Shown one piece after another: positions 43,872 to 53,690 of a DNA stretch of 64,000 bases. The notes under the pieces were generated by a model that was not told the DNA's origin, ran no database searches, and saw only the letters and a list, made by a program, of their open reading frames with translations. Location: the NCBI GenBank assembly GCA_033557465.1, contig CM066036.1:720019828-720083827 (forward strand), given 5' to 3'. Position numbers and translations under genes: made by a program. Numbering within the stretch: position 1 is the first letter of the stretch; each line of letters opens with the position of its first letter. This stretch comes from Ichthyophis bannanicus (taxonomy: Eukaryota; Chordata; Amphibia; Gymnophiona; Ichthyophiidae).

Positions 43872-43957
43872 TCTTTATTTATTTAGACAGTTTTGTATAC
43901 CACCTTATCCTTCAATCAAAGTGGTCACAACACAATTGGGGGAAACATTTAACATGA
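43872..43957 (-). mobile_element. L2/SINE tail fragment
   Basis: TTTATTTATTTAGACAG and TATACCACCTTATCCTTCAA mark an L2-type 3' tail inserted in minus orientation into the plus-strand L2. The SINE head is absent. Confidence 0.6.
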
Positions 43958-44630
43958 GGGGATATGAGACACATACACTAATACTTACACATCGTGCTCG
44001 CATGTTCTCTGTAAGTGCCCCAGAGTACTAGAACTCTACCTGGTGACTTGAGCATGGTGTTGGATTTGGTGGCTTTTAAGAAGAGATTAAAGACCCATCT
44101 CTTTAAACAGGCATACTCAGTAGACTGATTGTTTTAATTAAGTATTTTATTTGTGCTGTGACTTATTTTATGTTGTTTTATGTTATGGTAATGTATAATA
44201 ATTTGTCTTTGCTATTATGGGTGTATCTTGTAAACCACCCAAATAATTGATGTGGTATTTAAAAGTTTTAAATAAATAAATAAATAAACCTACCTTAGCG
44301 CCCTTTAGTAAAAGACCCCCTTAATCTATGCATGTTTAAGCAATATGTATGCATGTCCATTCACGATACATTCTCTACCACAGGCATATCCAACTTCAAA
44401 CAGGTCGTGATCTACTTTCTCCGGCCAAAAGTGCTAGTGATCTACCACCATGAAAATTAAGTTTCAAATCAGTTTCAAATTAAATTTTAACCAATTAAGT
44501 TGGTGGTTTCCCCCCCCCCCCCCCATTTTTAAAGAACCTTCTGTCATTTACTTGGATGCGATCAGCTGTTAAGCAAATTAAGCAAAAACAAAACAGAGAG
44601 ACGAAGATCCAGTAAAAACTGTGAGAGGAA

Positions 44631-44880
44631 TGGCAAGGCCGCGGAGCCATGTGCACGCGGCCACCATTAACCGGGGGGGGCGGCCGCGTGCATTCCTCAA
44701 CGGTTAGCGCGGTGAGGCAAGCCCGAGGGGAGGAGCGGTCGGGGAATATCCCGTACCATTGGCTGCAGCGCGTGACGGCCTGGCGCGGCAGCCAATGGGA
44801 CGAAGGAGTTGCAGGGGAGCTAGTGCGGGGACGTAGCGTGGCTCCGGCCTCTTGCTTTCGGATGCCGGAGCCGACGGACG
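44631..44880 (+). repeat. Ngaro split direct repeat A1
   Basis: It begins TGGCAAGGCCGCGGAGCCAT and ends GGAGCCGACGGACG. The copy A2 is at 50426-50674. Differences include an 8-G versus 7-G run and CGTAGC versus CATAGC. It contains the inverted pair GCACGCGGCC/GGCCGCGTGC. Confidence 0.9.
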
Positions 44881-45134
44881 TGTGCGGAGGTTCGCAGTCA
44901 ATTTAATTTGATTTATATTTTAGGCCTGAGGTGTCTTTCTGTCGGGTGGGTAGAGATTTCTCCCTGCTCTAGTGTAGCAGCTTGGAGGGGGAGGAGGAGG
45001 GGGCTCTGTGCAGCGGTAGTTCCGCTACTGTCCAGTGTTCTGGGTCGAGGCAGGTAATTTAAAGTTTGTGAGCTCCGGTGCGGCTTGGCAAGGGATTATA
45101 GGGTATTTCTGTGGGGTTGTGTTCCTCCTCAAAT

Positions 45135-46887
45135 ATGCCGCAAAACAAATCCGGCGTCAAGCGGGTTGCAAAAAGTAAAGAGCCCAGGGGGGTGAGCGGG
45201 GAGGGACGGATGGCTCGGGGGGGGGGGGGAGGCGGATGGCGTCTGGTTCCAGCGGGGAGCGTGGGGATAGCGGGGAGCGCGGTACTGCTGTCCGGGGAAA
45301 GTCAACGCGGGGAAGGGCCAGGGGCAGAACAGCACATACTGCAGGGACTGATCAGAAGAGGGGTCAGCCAGCAGGGGAGTCTGTCAGGGGTAACAAAGGG
45401 CGGAGGGGCAGAGGGGGAGCAGGTGGGACCTCGCGGACACGGATGGAGTTGGAATGTGACAGAGGGGTTGATGGGTCAGAGTTTGAGCAGGGTGTCCCTC
45501 TGGGCTGTCAGGGAGGTGGGGATGGGGAGCAATTTCGGGGGAGGTTGGTACATAGGACAGCCTGGGCATCTGAGGGCCGGCCAAGTGGTGGTCCGCCCCC
45601 CCTGGAAAGTGGTGATAGATGGGGGTTTCTGGGCATGTGGGGGTGGCCACAGGATGTGGGGGGAGGCCCTTCACCCTCGTGGGAGCACTGGCAGGGCGGG
45701 GGTCAGGGCTCCTCGCGTGCGGAGTGGCTTGGGGCTTGGCAGTCTCCTTGGATTAGGGCGGGTGTCTCGTCACCTCTCCCTGTTGTTTCTCCGCAGGTAC
45801 CTCCGACGTGGCAATGCACGGGGAATCCTTGGTGGAGTGTGTCGCGGCCAGGAGACGGCTCGAGTTCTCGAGCTGAGGGCGGTGCGGCTATTGAGACGGA
45901 GGCAGCGGTTCGAACAACTTCGGAGTGACCTGAGCTCAGTGTACCAGCAAATAAAGATACTGCGGGTGAGTTGGCATTTGAACTAGGGGCGGAGTCTGGG
46001 TTGGTAACGAGGACTGTGGTCGGAGATCGAAAGAAGAGAAGCCGGAAACGGCGGCGTTCTTGTCATAGGCGCAGGCGATCGGATTCGTCGTACTCATCGT
46101 CCACTGACTCGTCGTCTAGTTCGACATCGCGGGACGGAAGTCAGGGCCGTGTATCAGGGAGGCCGGTCCGTGGGCGGGAACCCAGCGGTGCAGTGCCTAC
46201 GGTAGCTGCGTTCTCTGAGTTATGGGAAAGCGTTCCGAAGAATTTGCGGCGAAAAATTCAAAAGCGTCGTTATATTGATATTTTTCGTTTGCTGGAAGGT
46301 AGGAAACGGTCAGGGGACAGTAGGCGAAAGAGGAAGGAAGATGAGAAAGCTGGTAGGGTGCGGAGAGTCGCGAGGAATGTAGTGAACTGGACGAGGGCCT
46401 TTCTACGGCTAGCCAGCGTTTGGGGATACGAGCATCCGGAACAGTATGGTATGCTTTTGGCATACACGGACTCCATCTTAGAAGCGTCACAAAACCATGA
46501 CAGTTGGGCCTGGCTCAACTATGATGAAAAGTTTTGCGACAAGATGGAAGAGAACCAGTTGTTATCTTGGGGTACACAAGATATCAATTTATGGTTAACG
46601 CAGATGGCAGTCAAATCAGGAGGAGGAGGGGGGAGTGTGGGCAGGGGGGGACTAGTCAGTACGGCGGGTGCTGGGAAGCCCTTTCGCGGAGGCGTGCCCC
46701 CGTCAGTGCAGAGAACTGCGGGGGGAGGGGCACAGGCGACGTCTGTTGGCGTTTCAACAAGTCTTCCTGCCCCTTTCCGGACTGCAAATTCCGGCACGCA
46801 TGCTCTGTTTGCGGAGGAGCACATTCCGCCCTTAAATGTGTTAAAAGAGGTCCTACTGGATCCATCCCCCCCCCTACAAAACAATAG
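45135..46887 (+). pseudogene. Ngaro gag (ORF1), frameshifted
   Basis: The likely start is ATG 45135 (MPQNKSGVKRVAKSK). The frame shifts at a 13-G run (45217-45229), continues through a basic, Gly/Arg/Ser-rich region, meets one in-frame TGA (45926-45928), then gives the structured gag part: VPKNLRRKIQKRRYIDIFRL, WTRAFLRLASVWGYEHPEQY and WLNYDEKFCDKMEENQLL. A second shift near the G runs at 46628-46650 leads to the zinc-finger part (frame ending 46887), with CWRFNKSSCPFPDCKFRH (CCCH type) and CSVCGGAHSALKC (CCHC-like knuckle). The product would bind the element's RNA. Three lesions make it non-functional as read. Confidence 0.8.
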
Positions 46888-48498
46888 GATTACGTGGAGC
46901 TTAGCCCCTACTCCCATTAGGTTACTGGCTTTGCGTCCATGGTTGAATAGGTATCCCAGGAGGGCGGCCGGCAGTCTCTTAGAAAATGGATTCGAGTGGG
47001 GGTTTCAGATTCCTGTCGTGGGTCGGGTCGCCTCGGGCAGATCGACGAATTCGCCGTCGGTGAGACGTTTCTGTAATATTGTGAAAGACAAGTTGTTAGG
47101 GGAAATTTTACTGGGGAGGATAGCGGGCCCTTTTCCTGAGCAACCCTTCGAGGATTTCGTAGTTTCCCCCTTGGGCATAATACCGAAAAAAGAACGAGGT
47201 AAATATAGACTGATTCACAACCTATCCTTCCCGGAGGGTGCATCTGTTAATGATCACATCCCAAAGGAATTGTGTGCGGTGCGGTATGCATCTTTTGATG
47301 AGGCGGTTGATTTAGTGAGAGATTGTGGCCCGAGGTGCTTGATGGCTAAGACCGATATTGAGTCAGCTTTTCGATTGTTGCCGGTGCACCCCTCGGCGTT
47401 TCATTTGTTGGGCTTTCGTTTCGAGGAGCAATTTTATTTCGACAAATGCATGCCAATGGGTTGCGCGATATCTTGTTCATATTTTGAACGATTTAGTACT
47501 TTCATGCACTGGGTGGTGGTACAGCGTTCGGGTTGTGCACAAATAGTGCATTACTTGGATGATTTCCTGTTTGTAGGGACGGCTCAGTCCGGGCAATGTC
47601 GGGACTTATTGAATAATTTCAACCAGCTAGCTCAGGAATGGGGAGTACCGTTGGCAGTGACGAAGACGGAGGGGCCGACTACGAGTCTTACTTTTCTAGG
47701 GGTGGAGTTAGATACTAACGTAATGGTAGCGAGGTTACCGGTGGACAAGGTAGCGAGGCTGCGTGTATTGATAGCGAATGCGATGACAGCAGCTAAGATG
47801 TCGCTGCGGGATATGCAGGCCCTTATTGGTTCACTCAATTTTGCATGTCGTGTTATTCCCATGGGCCGCGTATTCCTCCGCCGGCTCTCGTTGGCTACAG
47901 CGGGAGTGGGTAAACCTCATCATCGGATCAGGATTTCCCGTAATATGCGAGCGGACTTAGGGGTCTGGGACGATTTTCTGCGTGAATTTAACGGGGTCTC
48001 GGTATTGCGGGAGAAGGTAGTGTCCAGTGAGGATTTGCAGTTATATACCGATGCTGCCGGAGGAGCGGGCTTGGGGATTTACTTTGGGGGCTCTCTTGGT
48101 GTGTGGCAGGATGGCCTCCGGCCTGGCGGGAAGCTGGACTTACTCGTAATATCACCTTCCTAGAGTTGTTCCCGATCTTGGTGGTGTTGTCCCTATGGCC
48201 AGAGAGGCTGCGGAATCGCCAGGTAGTGTGGAACTGCGACAACGAGGCCGTTGTCAGCGTGGTGAATAATTATACCCCGCGATGCAGACCGGTCGCAGAT
48301 TTAATGCGGCAAGTGGTCTTATCCTGTTTGCGGCTGAATGTGGTGCTGAAGGCTCAGCACATTCCGGGATGTATTAATACTATTGCTGATGCTCTTTCCC
48401 GTTTCAAGTGGGAGCTGTTTTGGACCTTGGCACCGGACGCGGAAGAGCGGGGAGCATCGGTCCCGGACAACTTATGGCAGATTGGCCTGTCGGCATGA
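46810..48498 (+). pseudogene. Ngaro pol: reverse transcriptase and RNase H
   Basis: Overlapping the gag end in another frame, the RT begins near PPLNVLKEVLLDPSPP. Motifs: FVVSPLGIIPKKERGKYRLI, HNLSFPEGASVNDHIPKE, LMAKTDIESAFRLLPVHP (motif A), CMPMGCAISCSYFERF (motif B-like) and IVHYLDDFLFVG (catalytic YLDD, intact). The RNase H part starts LQLYTDAAGGAGLGIYFGG (catalytic Asp). A frameshift at about 48085-48110 moves the rest to another frame: NITFLELFPILVVLSLW, VVWNCDNEAVVSVVN (second Asp) and HIPGCINTIADALSRF. The stop at 48496-48498 overlaps the recombinase ATG as ATGA. One frameshift separates it from an intact pol. Confidence 0.88.
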
Positions 48499-49344
48499 TT
48501 GACTTGCTAAAAAACTCTGTGTCGGCAGCGACGTGGGAAGCTTATCGAAGAGCGGGGATGGAGACGGGGCCCTGCATCTGAGTGGCTATTGGGTCAGTAT
48601 GTTTTCACTGCGAAGGCTGCGGGCTTGTCGCGTTCTACAGTGCGTAAGAATTTGGCCGGTTTTTCCTTTTTCATGAAAGCTGTGGGGTGGGGTCTGGCGC
48701 GGGGGTTTTTTTTGACATCTCGGTTGTTGCAAGGCTGGGAGCGCTCGCATCCATCGACCAGGGATTCCAGGCAACCGATAACGCATGCCTTATTAGAGCG
48801 ATTGTGTGCGGTCTTGCCTCAGGTGGTCTCATCGCGTTACGAATGTTCCCTATTTAGGGCGGTTTTTGCAGTTGCTTTTTTTGGGGCCTTCCGAGTGAGC
48901 GAATTGGTGGCTGAGTCGGGAAAACGCGCGGGGGGCGGTGGCTTGCAATTACACCACATCAAGTCGGTTGCCGGGGGGGTGCACATACATGTTGCGCGCT
49001 CAAAAACCGATCAGTTGGGGAAAGGTTCATGGGTAGTGTTGCGACAGGTGGCTGGGGCATTGACTTGTCCGGTGGGGTTGTTGAGGGCATACTTGGATGT
49101 GCGCCCCCCGGGCTCGGGAAATTTATTCGTGCATAGCGATGCGCGGGTTCTTACGTGTTTTCAATTTACGGCGGTCATGCGGATGTCGCTGCGGGTGATA
49201 GGGGAGGATGCTGGTCGTTTTGCTCCACACTCGTTCAGGATTGGGGCGGCTACCAGCGCGGCGGCGGAGGGATTGTCGGAGCGGGAGATCCAGCGTATCG
49301 GTCGTTGGAGGTCACAGGCTTTCCAAACCTATGTGCGTTTGTAG
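48495..49344 (+). pseudogene. Ngaro tyrosine recombinase, one frameshift
   Basis: The start codon 48495-48497 overlaps the pol stop (ATGA), suggesting termination-reinitiation. The first 18 or so codons (MIDLLKNSVSAATWEAYRR) run in one frame. A one-base shift near 48550-48560 leads to the main frame from 48589. Catalytic residues of the tyrosine recombinase family are visible: Arg in FFGAFRVSELVAES, the His and Arg in FAPHSFRIGAAT, Trp in IGRWRSQAFQ and the nucleophile Tyr in QTYVRL, close to the C-terminus. It would insert a circular DNA copy into the genome, which explains the absence of an integrase and of a target duplication. Confidence 0.88.
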
Positions 49345-49385
49345 GGGGGTGGGGTCTCTAATCTATCTTATTTTATATTACAGAT

Positions 49386-49982
49386 ATAGGAGATGGTCGG
49401 TGTCGCTGTTGGGTGACTGGCCATTCGTTCGTTTACTGGGCTGGTCGGCAGGCAGTAACACGACCCATTGGCATGAATCTTGGACTGGAAGTCTCTGAGG
49501 TGTCCGTCACATGGCTGGGTGAGCGCGGAATGCGGTGGATCCAGCTCCTGCCTTTGCTGCGGCACCATGAGAGTCGGAGAGAGAAGCCTGATGTTCTGTT
49601 GATACACTTGGGAGGCAACGACTTGACGTCCTGGACTTGTCGCCAGTTGATTCGTGCAGTGCACAAAGACTTGGGGGCTGTATTAGTGATGTTATCAGGC
49701 GTGGTCATTTTGTGGTCAGATATACTTCCAAGGCCTGCTTGCAGCGTTCAGCGGCGCTGGTCCAGGGGGCTGGCAAAAATCAATCGCCAAATAGGCAGAT
49801 GGGTCATAGGGAATGGAGGGCGCCAAATTTTGCACTCATGGGCTGATGTAAACTGCGCTGGCTTGTACAGGCCAGACGGGGTACATTTATCCCCGATCGG
49901 CTTGGATTTGCTGCTTAACGATTGGCAGGAGGCCTTGGAGGTGGTTATGCATGGGAGACGGGCTGGTCGCAGCTTTGTTTAA
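49386..49982 (+). CDS. Ngaro SGNH/GDSL-type hydrolase ORF
   Basis: An open frame of about 190 codons. SGNH blocks: VTGHSFVYWAGR (block I, G-H-S with the nucleophile Ser), PDVLLIHLGGNDLTSW (block III G-x-N-D) and GLYRPDGVHLSPIGLDLLL (block V D-x-x-H). The catalytic Ser, Asn, Asp and His are all present, unlike in the CR1 ORF1 remnant at 22.1 kb. The listed GTG (49413) is not a convincing start: the frame is open upstream to a sequence that looks like a 3' splice site (AG at 49382-49383). Hydrolase ORFs downstream of the recombinase are known in some Ngaro elements. The substrate is unknown. It is the only intact ORF of this copy. Confidence 0.8.
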   Translation: MGDGRCRCWVTGHSFVYWAGRQAVTRPIGMNLGLEVSEVSVTWLGERGMRWIQLLPLLRHHESRREKPDVLLIHLGGNDLTSWTCRQLIRAVHKDLGAVLVMLSGVVILWSDILPRPACSVQRRWSRGLAKINRQIGRWVIGNGGRQILHSWADVNCAGLYRPDGVHLSPIGLDLLLNDWQEALEVVMHGRRAGRSFV

Positions 49983-50018
49983 GGGGGGGCGGCTCAGGAC
50001 GGTAGTGTCCGGAGCCGG

Positions 50019-50424
50019 TGGCGGGATCCCGGAGGTTTCCGGGGTCCGGAGCCGGATGCAAGCATTACGGCGGGGGTGGGGTACCCCCGCCCGGACAATC
50101 CCTCAGGTTTTTGCTAATAATATGGCGAAGCCGGATGAGGGAGGGCGAGGCGATTTTGTTGGGGCCTGTACCTGGCGGAAGCGGAAGCGGAAGCGGCGGC
50201 ACCTTGCTAATAACATGGCGGGTGGTGGCGCGTTGTGCTGGTGGGGGGGGGGTATGTTAACTTGTTAATTGTAAATTGTGATTGTTATAAGTAATAAAGC
50301 TGCGACCAGTTCAATTCCATAGATTGTGTAATGGTTTTATTTGAATGTCAGGTATGTGCCTGGGATAGGCGAGGGTTGGGGGGGGGGAACAAGGTTGGAA
50401 TCGCCCGGTCCGCCTTACCCGGTT
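50019..50424 (+). repeat. Ngaro split direct repeat B1
   Basis: It begins TGGCGGGATCCCGGAGG and ends CCGCCTTACCCGGTT, directly adjoining A2. It has three GGAAGC units at about 50177-50195 where B2 has two. An AATAAA at about 50292 (AAGTAATAAAGCTGCGACC) may serve as poly(A) signal. Confidence 0.88.
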
Positions 50425-50425
50425 A

Positions 50426-50674
50426 TGGCAAGGCCGCGGAGCCATGTGCACGCGGCCACCATTAACCGGGGGGGCGGCCGCGTGCATTCCTCAACGGTTA
50501 GCGCGGTGAGGCAAGCCCGAGGGGAGGAGCGGTCGGGGAATATCCCGTACCATTGGCTGCAGCGCGTGACGGCCTGGCGCGGCAGCCAATGGGACGAAGG
50601 AGTTGCAGGGGAGCTAGTGCGGGGACATAGCGTGGCTAGGGCCTCTTGCCTTCGGATGCCGGAGCCGACGGACG
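50426..50674 (+). repeat. Ngaro split direct repeat A2
   Basis: Second copy of A1, located between B1 and B2. The B1-A2 junction reads CCGGTTATGGCAAGG, the sequence expected across a circle junction. Confidence 0.9.
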
Positions 50675-50742
50675 CCCTCCCACCCTCCCTTGTGTTGAGT
50701 GGGTCAGAGGGATGTTGTGGGGTGTTGCAGCTGGAGGGGGGT

Positions 50743-51145
50743 TGGCGGGATCCCGGAGGTTTCCGGGGTCCGGAGCCGGATGCAAGCATTACGGCGGGGG
50801 TGGGGTACCCCCGCCCGGACAATCCCTCAGGTTTTTGCTAATAATATGGTGAAGCCGGATGAGGGAGGGCGAGGCGATTTTGTTGGGGCCTGTACCTGGC
50901 GGAAGCGGAAGCGGCGGCACCTTGCTAATAACATGGCGGGTGGTGGCGCGTTCTGCTGGTGGGAGGGGGGGTATGTTAACTTGTTAATTGTAAATTGTGA
51001 TTGTTATAAGTAATAAAGCTGCGACCAGTTCAATTCCATAGATTGTGTAATGGTTTTATTTGAATGTCAGGTATGTGCCTGGGATAGGCGAGGGTTGGGG
51101 GGGGGGGAACAAGGTTGGAATCGCCCGGTCTGCCTTACCCGGTTA
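50743..51145 (+). repeat. Ngaro split direct repeat B2
   Basis: Second copy of B1, forming the 3' end of the element (CTTACCCGGTTA). A 68-base spacer (50675-50742) separates it from A2. Confidence 0.88.
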
Positions 51146-51304
51146 ATGGAAAGTACATTTTTTCTTTAAATTTTATTGAGTAATAACTTTCTTTAACTGT
51201 CTTAATAACTTTCTTTAACTTTTATTGAGTAATTGGTATTACATTTAGGTTGAGTATTGATCCAGGCTGATCTTGCACAATCTTTAATATTTCGCTCTTG
51301 CTCA

Positions 51305-53206
51305 TTAGTGAGACGTCTGAGCCTGCATTTCATCCACCAGCTTTTTGAAGTTCGGTGAATATTGCGTAAGGGCCAGTCTCAGGGAATCCTGGAGATGTTC
51401 ATCTGTCATGTTGGAACATTGTGTACCCTGTCATTTTCAGATGGGAAAACACAGATATAGCGTTATTAGAAAAGGTTCAGAGAAGAGCCACCAAAATGGT
51501 AAAGGATACTCCTATGAAGAAAGGCTAAAAAGGTTAGGGCTCTTTAACCTGGAAAAGAGACGGCTGAGAGGAGATATGATAGAAGTCTATAAATTAATGA
51601 ACGGAGTGGAACGGGTAAACGTAGATCGACTGTTTATGTTATCAGAATATAGGAAGACTAGGGGACATGCAATGAAGCTACAGGGTAAACTATTTAAGAC
51701 TAATAAAAGAAAATATTTTTTCACTCAACGTGTAATCAAACTCTGGAATTTGTTACCGGAGGATGTAGTAAAGGCTGTTAGTGTAGCTGGGTTTAAAAAA
51801 GGTTTGGACAAGTTCCTGGAGGAAAGGTCCATAAACCATTATTAAGAAGGGACCCAGGATATCAATGCTTTACCTAGTACAAGCATTGCAGAACCTGTGT
51901 CTTTTGGGGAAACTGCTAGGTACGTATGACCTAGATTGGCCACTGTTGGAAACAGGATACTGGGTTTGATGGACCTTGGTCTGACCCAGTATGGCATATC
52001 TTATGTTCTTATGTTCACACAAATAAGTTGAACAAAACAGGAGTGTACAGCTTTACTGCATCTTCTCAAGTTGGGAAATTTGTCTCTAGGCACTAGCTTC
52101 CAAAACTATTCTTGCTCAGCATGGGTCTTGAGAAAAATGTCATTTTTAAGGGTTAATATTTTGTTTTCAAGAGATGGCTTGTTCAATGAGTAATTTTTAC
52201 TGATAGCAGCTGCAGTTTCTTTAATGTCCACATCTACTTTGAATGGGTATGACAAGTATTCCACAACTGTTCCAATTTTTCGGAAATCAGAGAATCTATT
52301 TTCGAATTCCTGGATAACAGAACAGATTTCTGTCACATACTTCTCGTTCTGAAAAACAAACTTTGGATATTGTCCCAGATGGTCCTGCGTATTAGGAAAA
52401 CAATCAAAAGTGTTGTTTGTAAGGTCAGTCATCATTAGCTCAAATTTGCTCTTGTAGGATGAAACTGTACTCATCATCTCGCCAATGCATTTGTTTTTAC
52501 CTTGTAGTTCAAGGTTCATATCACTTAGTTCGCCTGTAAAGTCAGCGAGAAATGCCAGATCACATAACCACTCCTCATCTTCCAACTCTGCTTGGTCATC
52601 TCCCCTCTCCTTCAAAAAACTTCTTATTTCATTCAGCAAATCACGAAATCTTTGCAGAAATGTGTGCCTACTTAGCCACCTTACATCTGTGTGCAAAGTG
52701 ATTTCCGCTGCCCCTTCATCAAGAGTAAGATTGAAAAGCCGTCTTTGAAGTGATCTTCCACGAACTGAATTTACAATTTTGAAAGTGATGTCCATGACAG
52801 TCTTTGTATTGAGTCTCTTGCTTGCCAAAACTTGCTGGTGAATGGTGCAGTGGTAAGAAAGGAAATCTGGGAAGTCATTATGCTGTCTACAGAGGGCTAT
52901 GAAACCATTAACCTCACCTGTCATTGCTCTTGCTCCATCAGTAGTGATGGAAACAAGTCCATGCAATGGAAGATTACACTTTGTCACAAAAGAATGTAAA
53001 TAACTGAATATTTCCTGACCGGTAGTCCTCCCTTTTAAAGAAATCATTCCAAGTAGTTCTTCTTTAACACTGAAGTCTTCAAAAACCATCCGGATAAAGA
53101 CTAATAACTGGGTTATGTCTCTTATGTCTGTAGATTCAACCAGTTGGAGTGAGAAAGCAACACAATTTAAAAAATTTAATAAATTCTGTACACAGTGTAG
53201 AATCAA
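51305..53206 (-). pseudogene. hAT transposase, split by CR1
   Basis: The 366-codon frame (53206-52106) has the hAT catalytic-domain features FSLQLVESTDIRDITQLLVF, GLVSITTDGARAMTGEVNGF (first catalytic Asp region), YHCTIHQQVLASKRL, HTDVRWLSRHTFLQRF, LCDLAFLADFTGELSDMNLE and LQGKNKCIGEM. It resembles the group of transposases related to vertebrate GTF2IRD2/ZBED-like proteins. The coding text then breaks at a CR1 insertion (51452-52016) and resumes at about 51440 with [20 protein letters not shown], ending QAQTSH and a stop at 51305-51307, the expected hAT C-terminal dimerisation end. The N-terminal zinc-finger part is missing, replaced by a 40-bp tandem duplication region. Confidence 0.85.
51452..52016 (+). 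mobile_element. CR1 LINE 3' fragment inside hAT transposase
   Basis: It begins GATATAGCGTTATTAGAAAA, equal to position 2791 of the first CR1, and ends with the tail TTCTTATGTTC. A frame open to 51845 encodes the C-terminal ORF2 part ([20 protein letters not shown] to ERSINHY) and is almost identical to the 1.2-3.4 kb copy, apart from a deletion of about 10 bases after AAAATGGTAAAG. It is strongly 5' truncated and interrupts the hAT transposase. Confidence 0.9.
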
Positions 53207-53271
53207 CGCAAAGGCAACGCAAAATAAAATTGCAGTGTAGAATCAACGCAAGGGCTAGGCAAAATAAAATT
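53193..53271. repeat. 40-bp tandem duplication
   Basis: CAGTGTAGAATCAACGCAA plus the following 21 bases occur twice with period 40 (53193 and 53233), differing at three or four bases. It lies just upstream of the transposase frame. Confidence 0.75.
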
Positions 53272-53514
53272 CCATAAGCAAGCAAAAGTCACAGTGGTTT
53301 GAACCAATTCGAAGGCAAGGCATAGGCATGTTAGAACAAAATTGGAAAAGCCCGCCAAAATCATCAAATTCTTGACAGCAAATTCTTGACTTTAAAACAT
53401 TTAATGAAAGCGAACTATAAAGCGACCAACGACCAGCACACGACACAACTAATACGGTAAGTGTATTCAGGTAAAGCCCGGGCGAATGGATATCGCCCAG
53501 TATATAACACACTT

Positions 53515-53690
53515 GATTTATTTTTATTTTATTATTTATTACATTCTCTTATATACTACGCTATTCTGCATCAGTGCGGTTTATATTGAACAAACTGAAA
53601 TTACATTGAACAGGGAGATAACTATTTTACAGGGAACATGGGCTATGGAGGGTTAAGTGGCTTGCCCAACTTCTAAGGGGTGTTGGAGCG
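53515..53690 (-). mobile_element. SINE with L2-like tail, headless
   Basis: TTATTACATTCTCTTATATA, CAGTGCGGTTTATATTGAAC and GAGGGTTAAGTGGCTTGCCC match the SINE at 29.4 kb. The tRNA-like head is missing. It is inserted in the hAT element. Confidence 0.7.

Larger units (their letters stand above)
43385..44288 (+). mobile_element. L2-clade LINE 3' part with nested insertions
   Basis: Plus-strand remnant of ORF2 C-terminus: a QNAAARV-like block at about 43405-43425, then, after a SINE, residues VVMLVYKALHHLIPVTVAS, PYRPPHVLRSQSACLLEVSS, and, after a second inserted tail, VSAP and KKRLKTHLFKQAY-like text. The 3' end is CTTGTAAACCACCCAAATAA and a (TAAA)n tail at 44268-44288. The two inserted segments at 43426-43664 and 43872-43957 interrupt it. 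Confidence 0.75.
44631..51145 (+). mobile_element. Ngaro retrotransposon (DIRS order), nearly complete
   Basis: A 6.5-kb element with the diagnostic split direct repeats A1 (44631-44880), internal ORFs, B1 (50019-50424), A2 (50426-50674) and B2 (50743-51145). Repeat pairs are almost identical: A1 and A2 differ by a few bases and one G, B1 and B2 by a 6-bp GGAAGC unit and a few bases. The internal region encodes gag, RT/RNase H, tyrosine recombinase and an SGNH hydrolase. It is GC-rich compared with its surroundings. AATGG occurs at both junctions (44629-44633 and 51145-51149), consistent with recombinase-mediated insertion without a longer duplication. The ORFs carry several frameshifts, so the copy is probably inactive but young. 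Confidence 0.92.

Noticed and set aside
45971..48163. 730-codon ORF as a single protein
   Set aside because: Its first third is gag and its last two thirds RT. The zinc-finger end of gag lies in another frame over the same bases, so the long ORF is an accidental fusion of two genes by an indel.
52106..53206. Host gene related to GTF2IRD2 or ZBED proteins
   Set aside because: The frame lies inside a hAT element with matching ends and 8-bp duplication, lacks its N-terminus and is split by a CR1. It is a dead transposase, not a domesticated gene.
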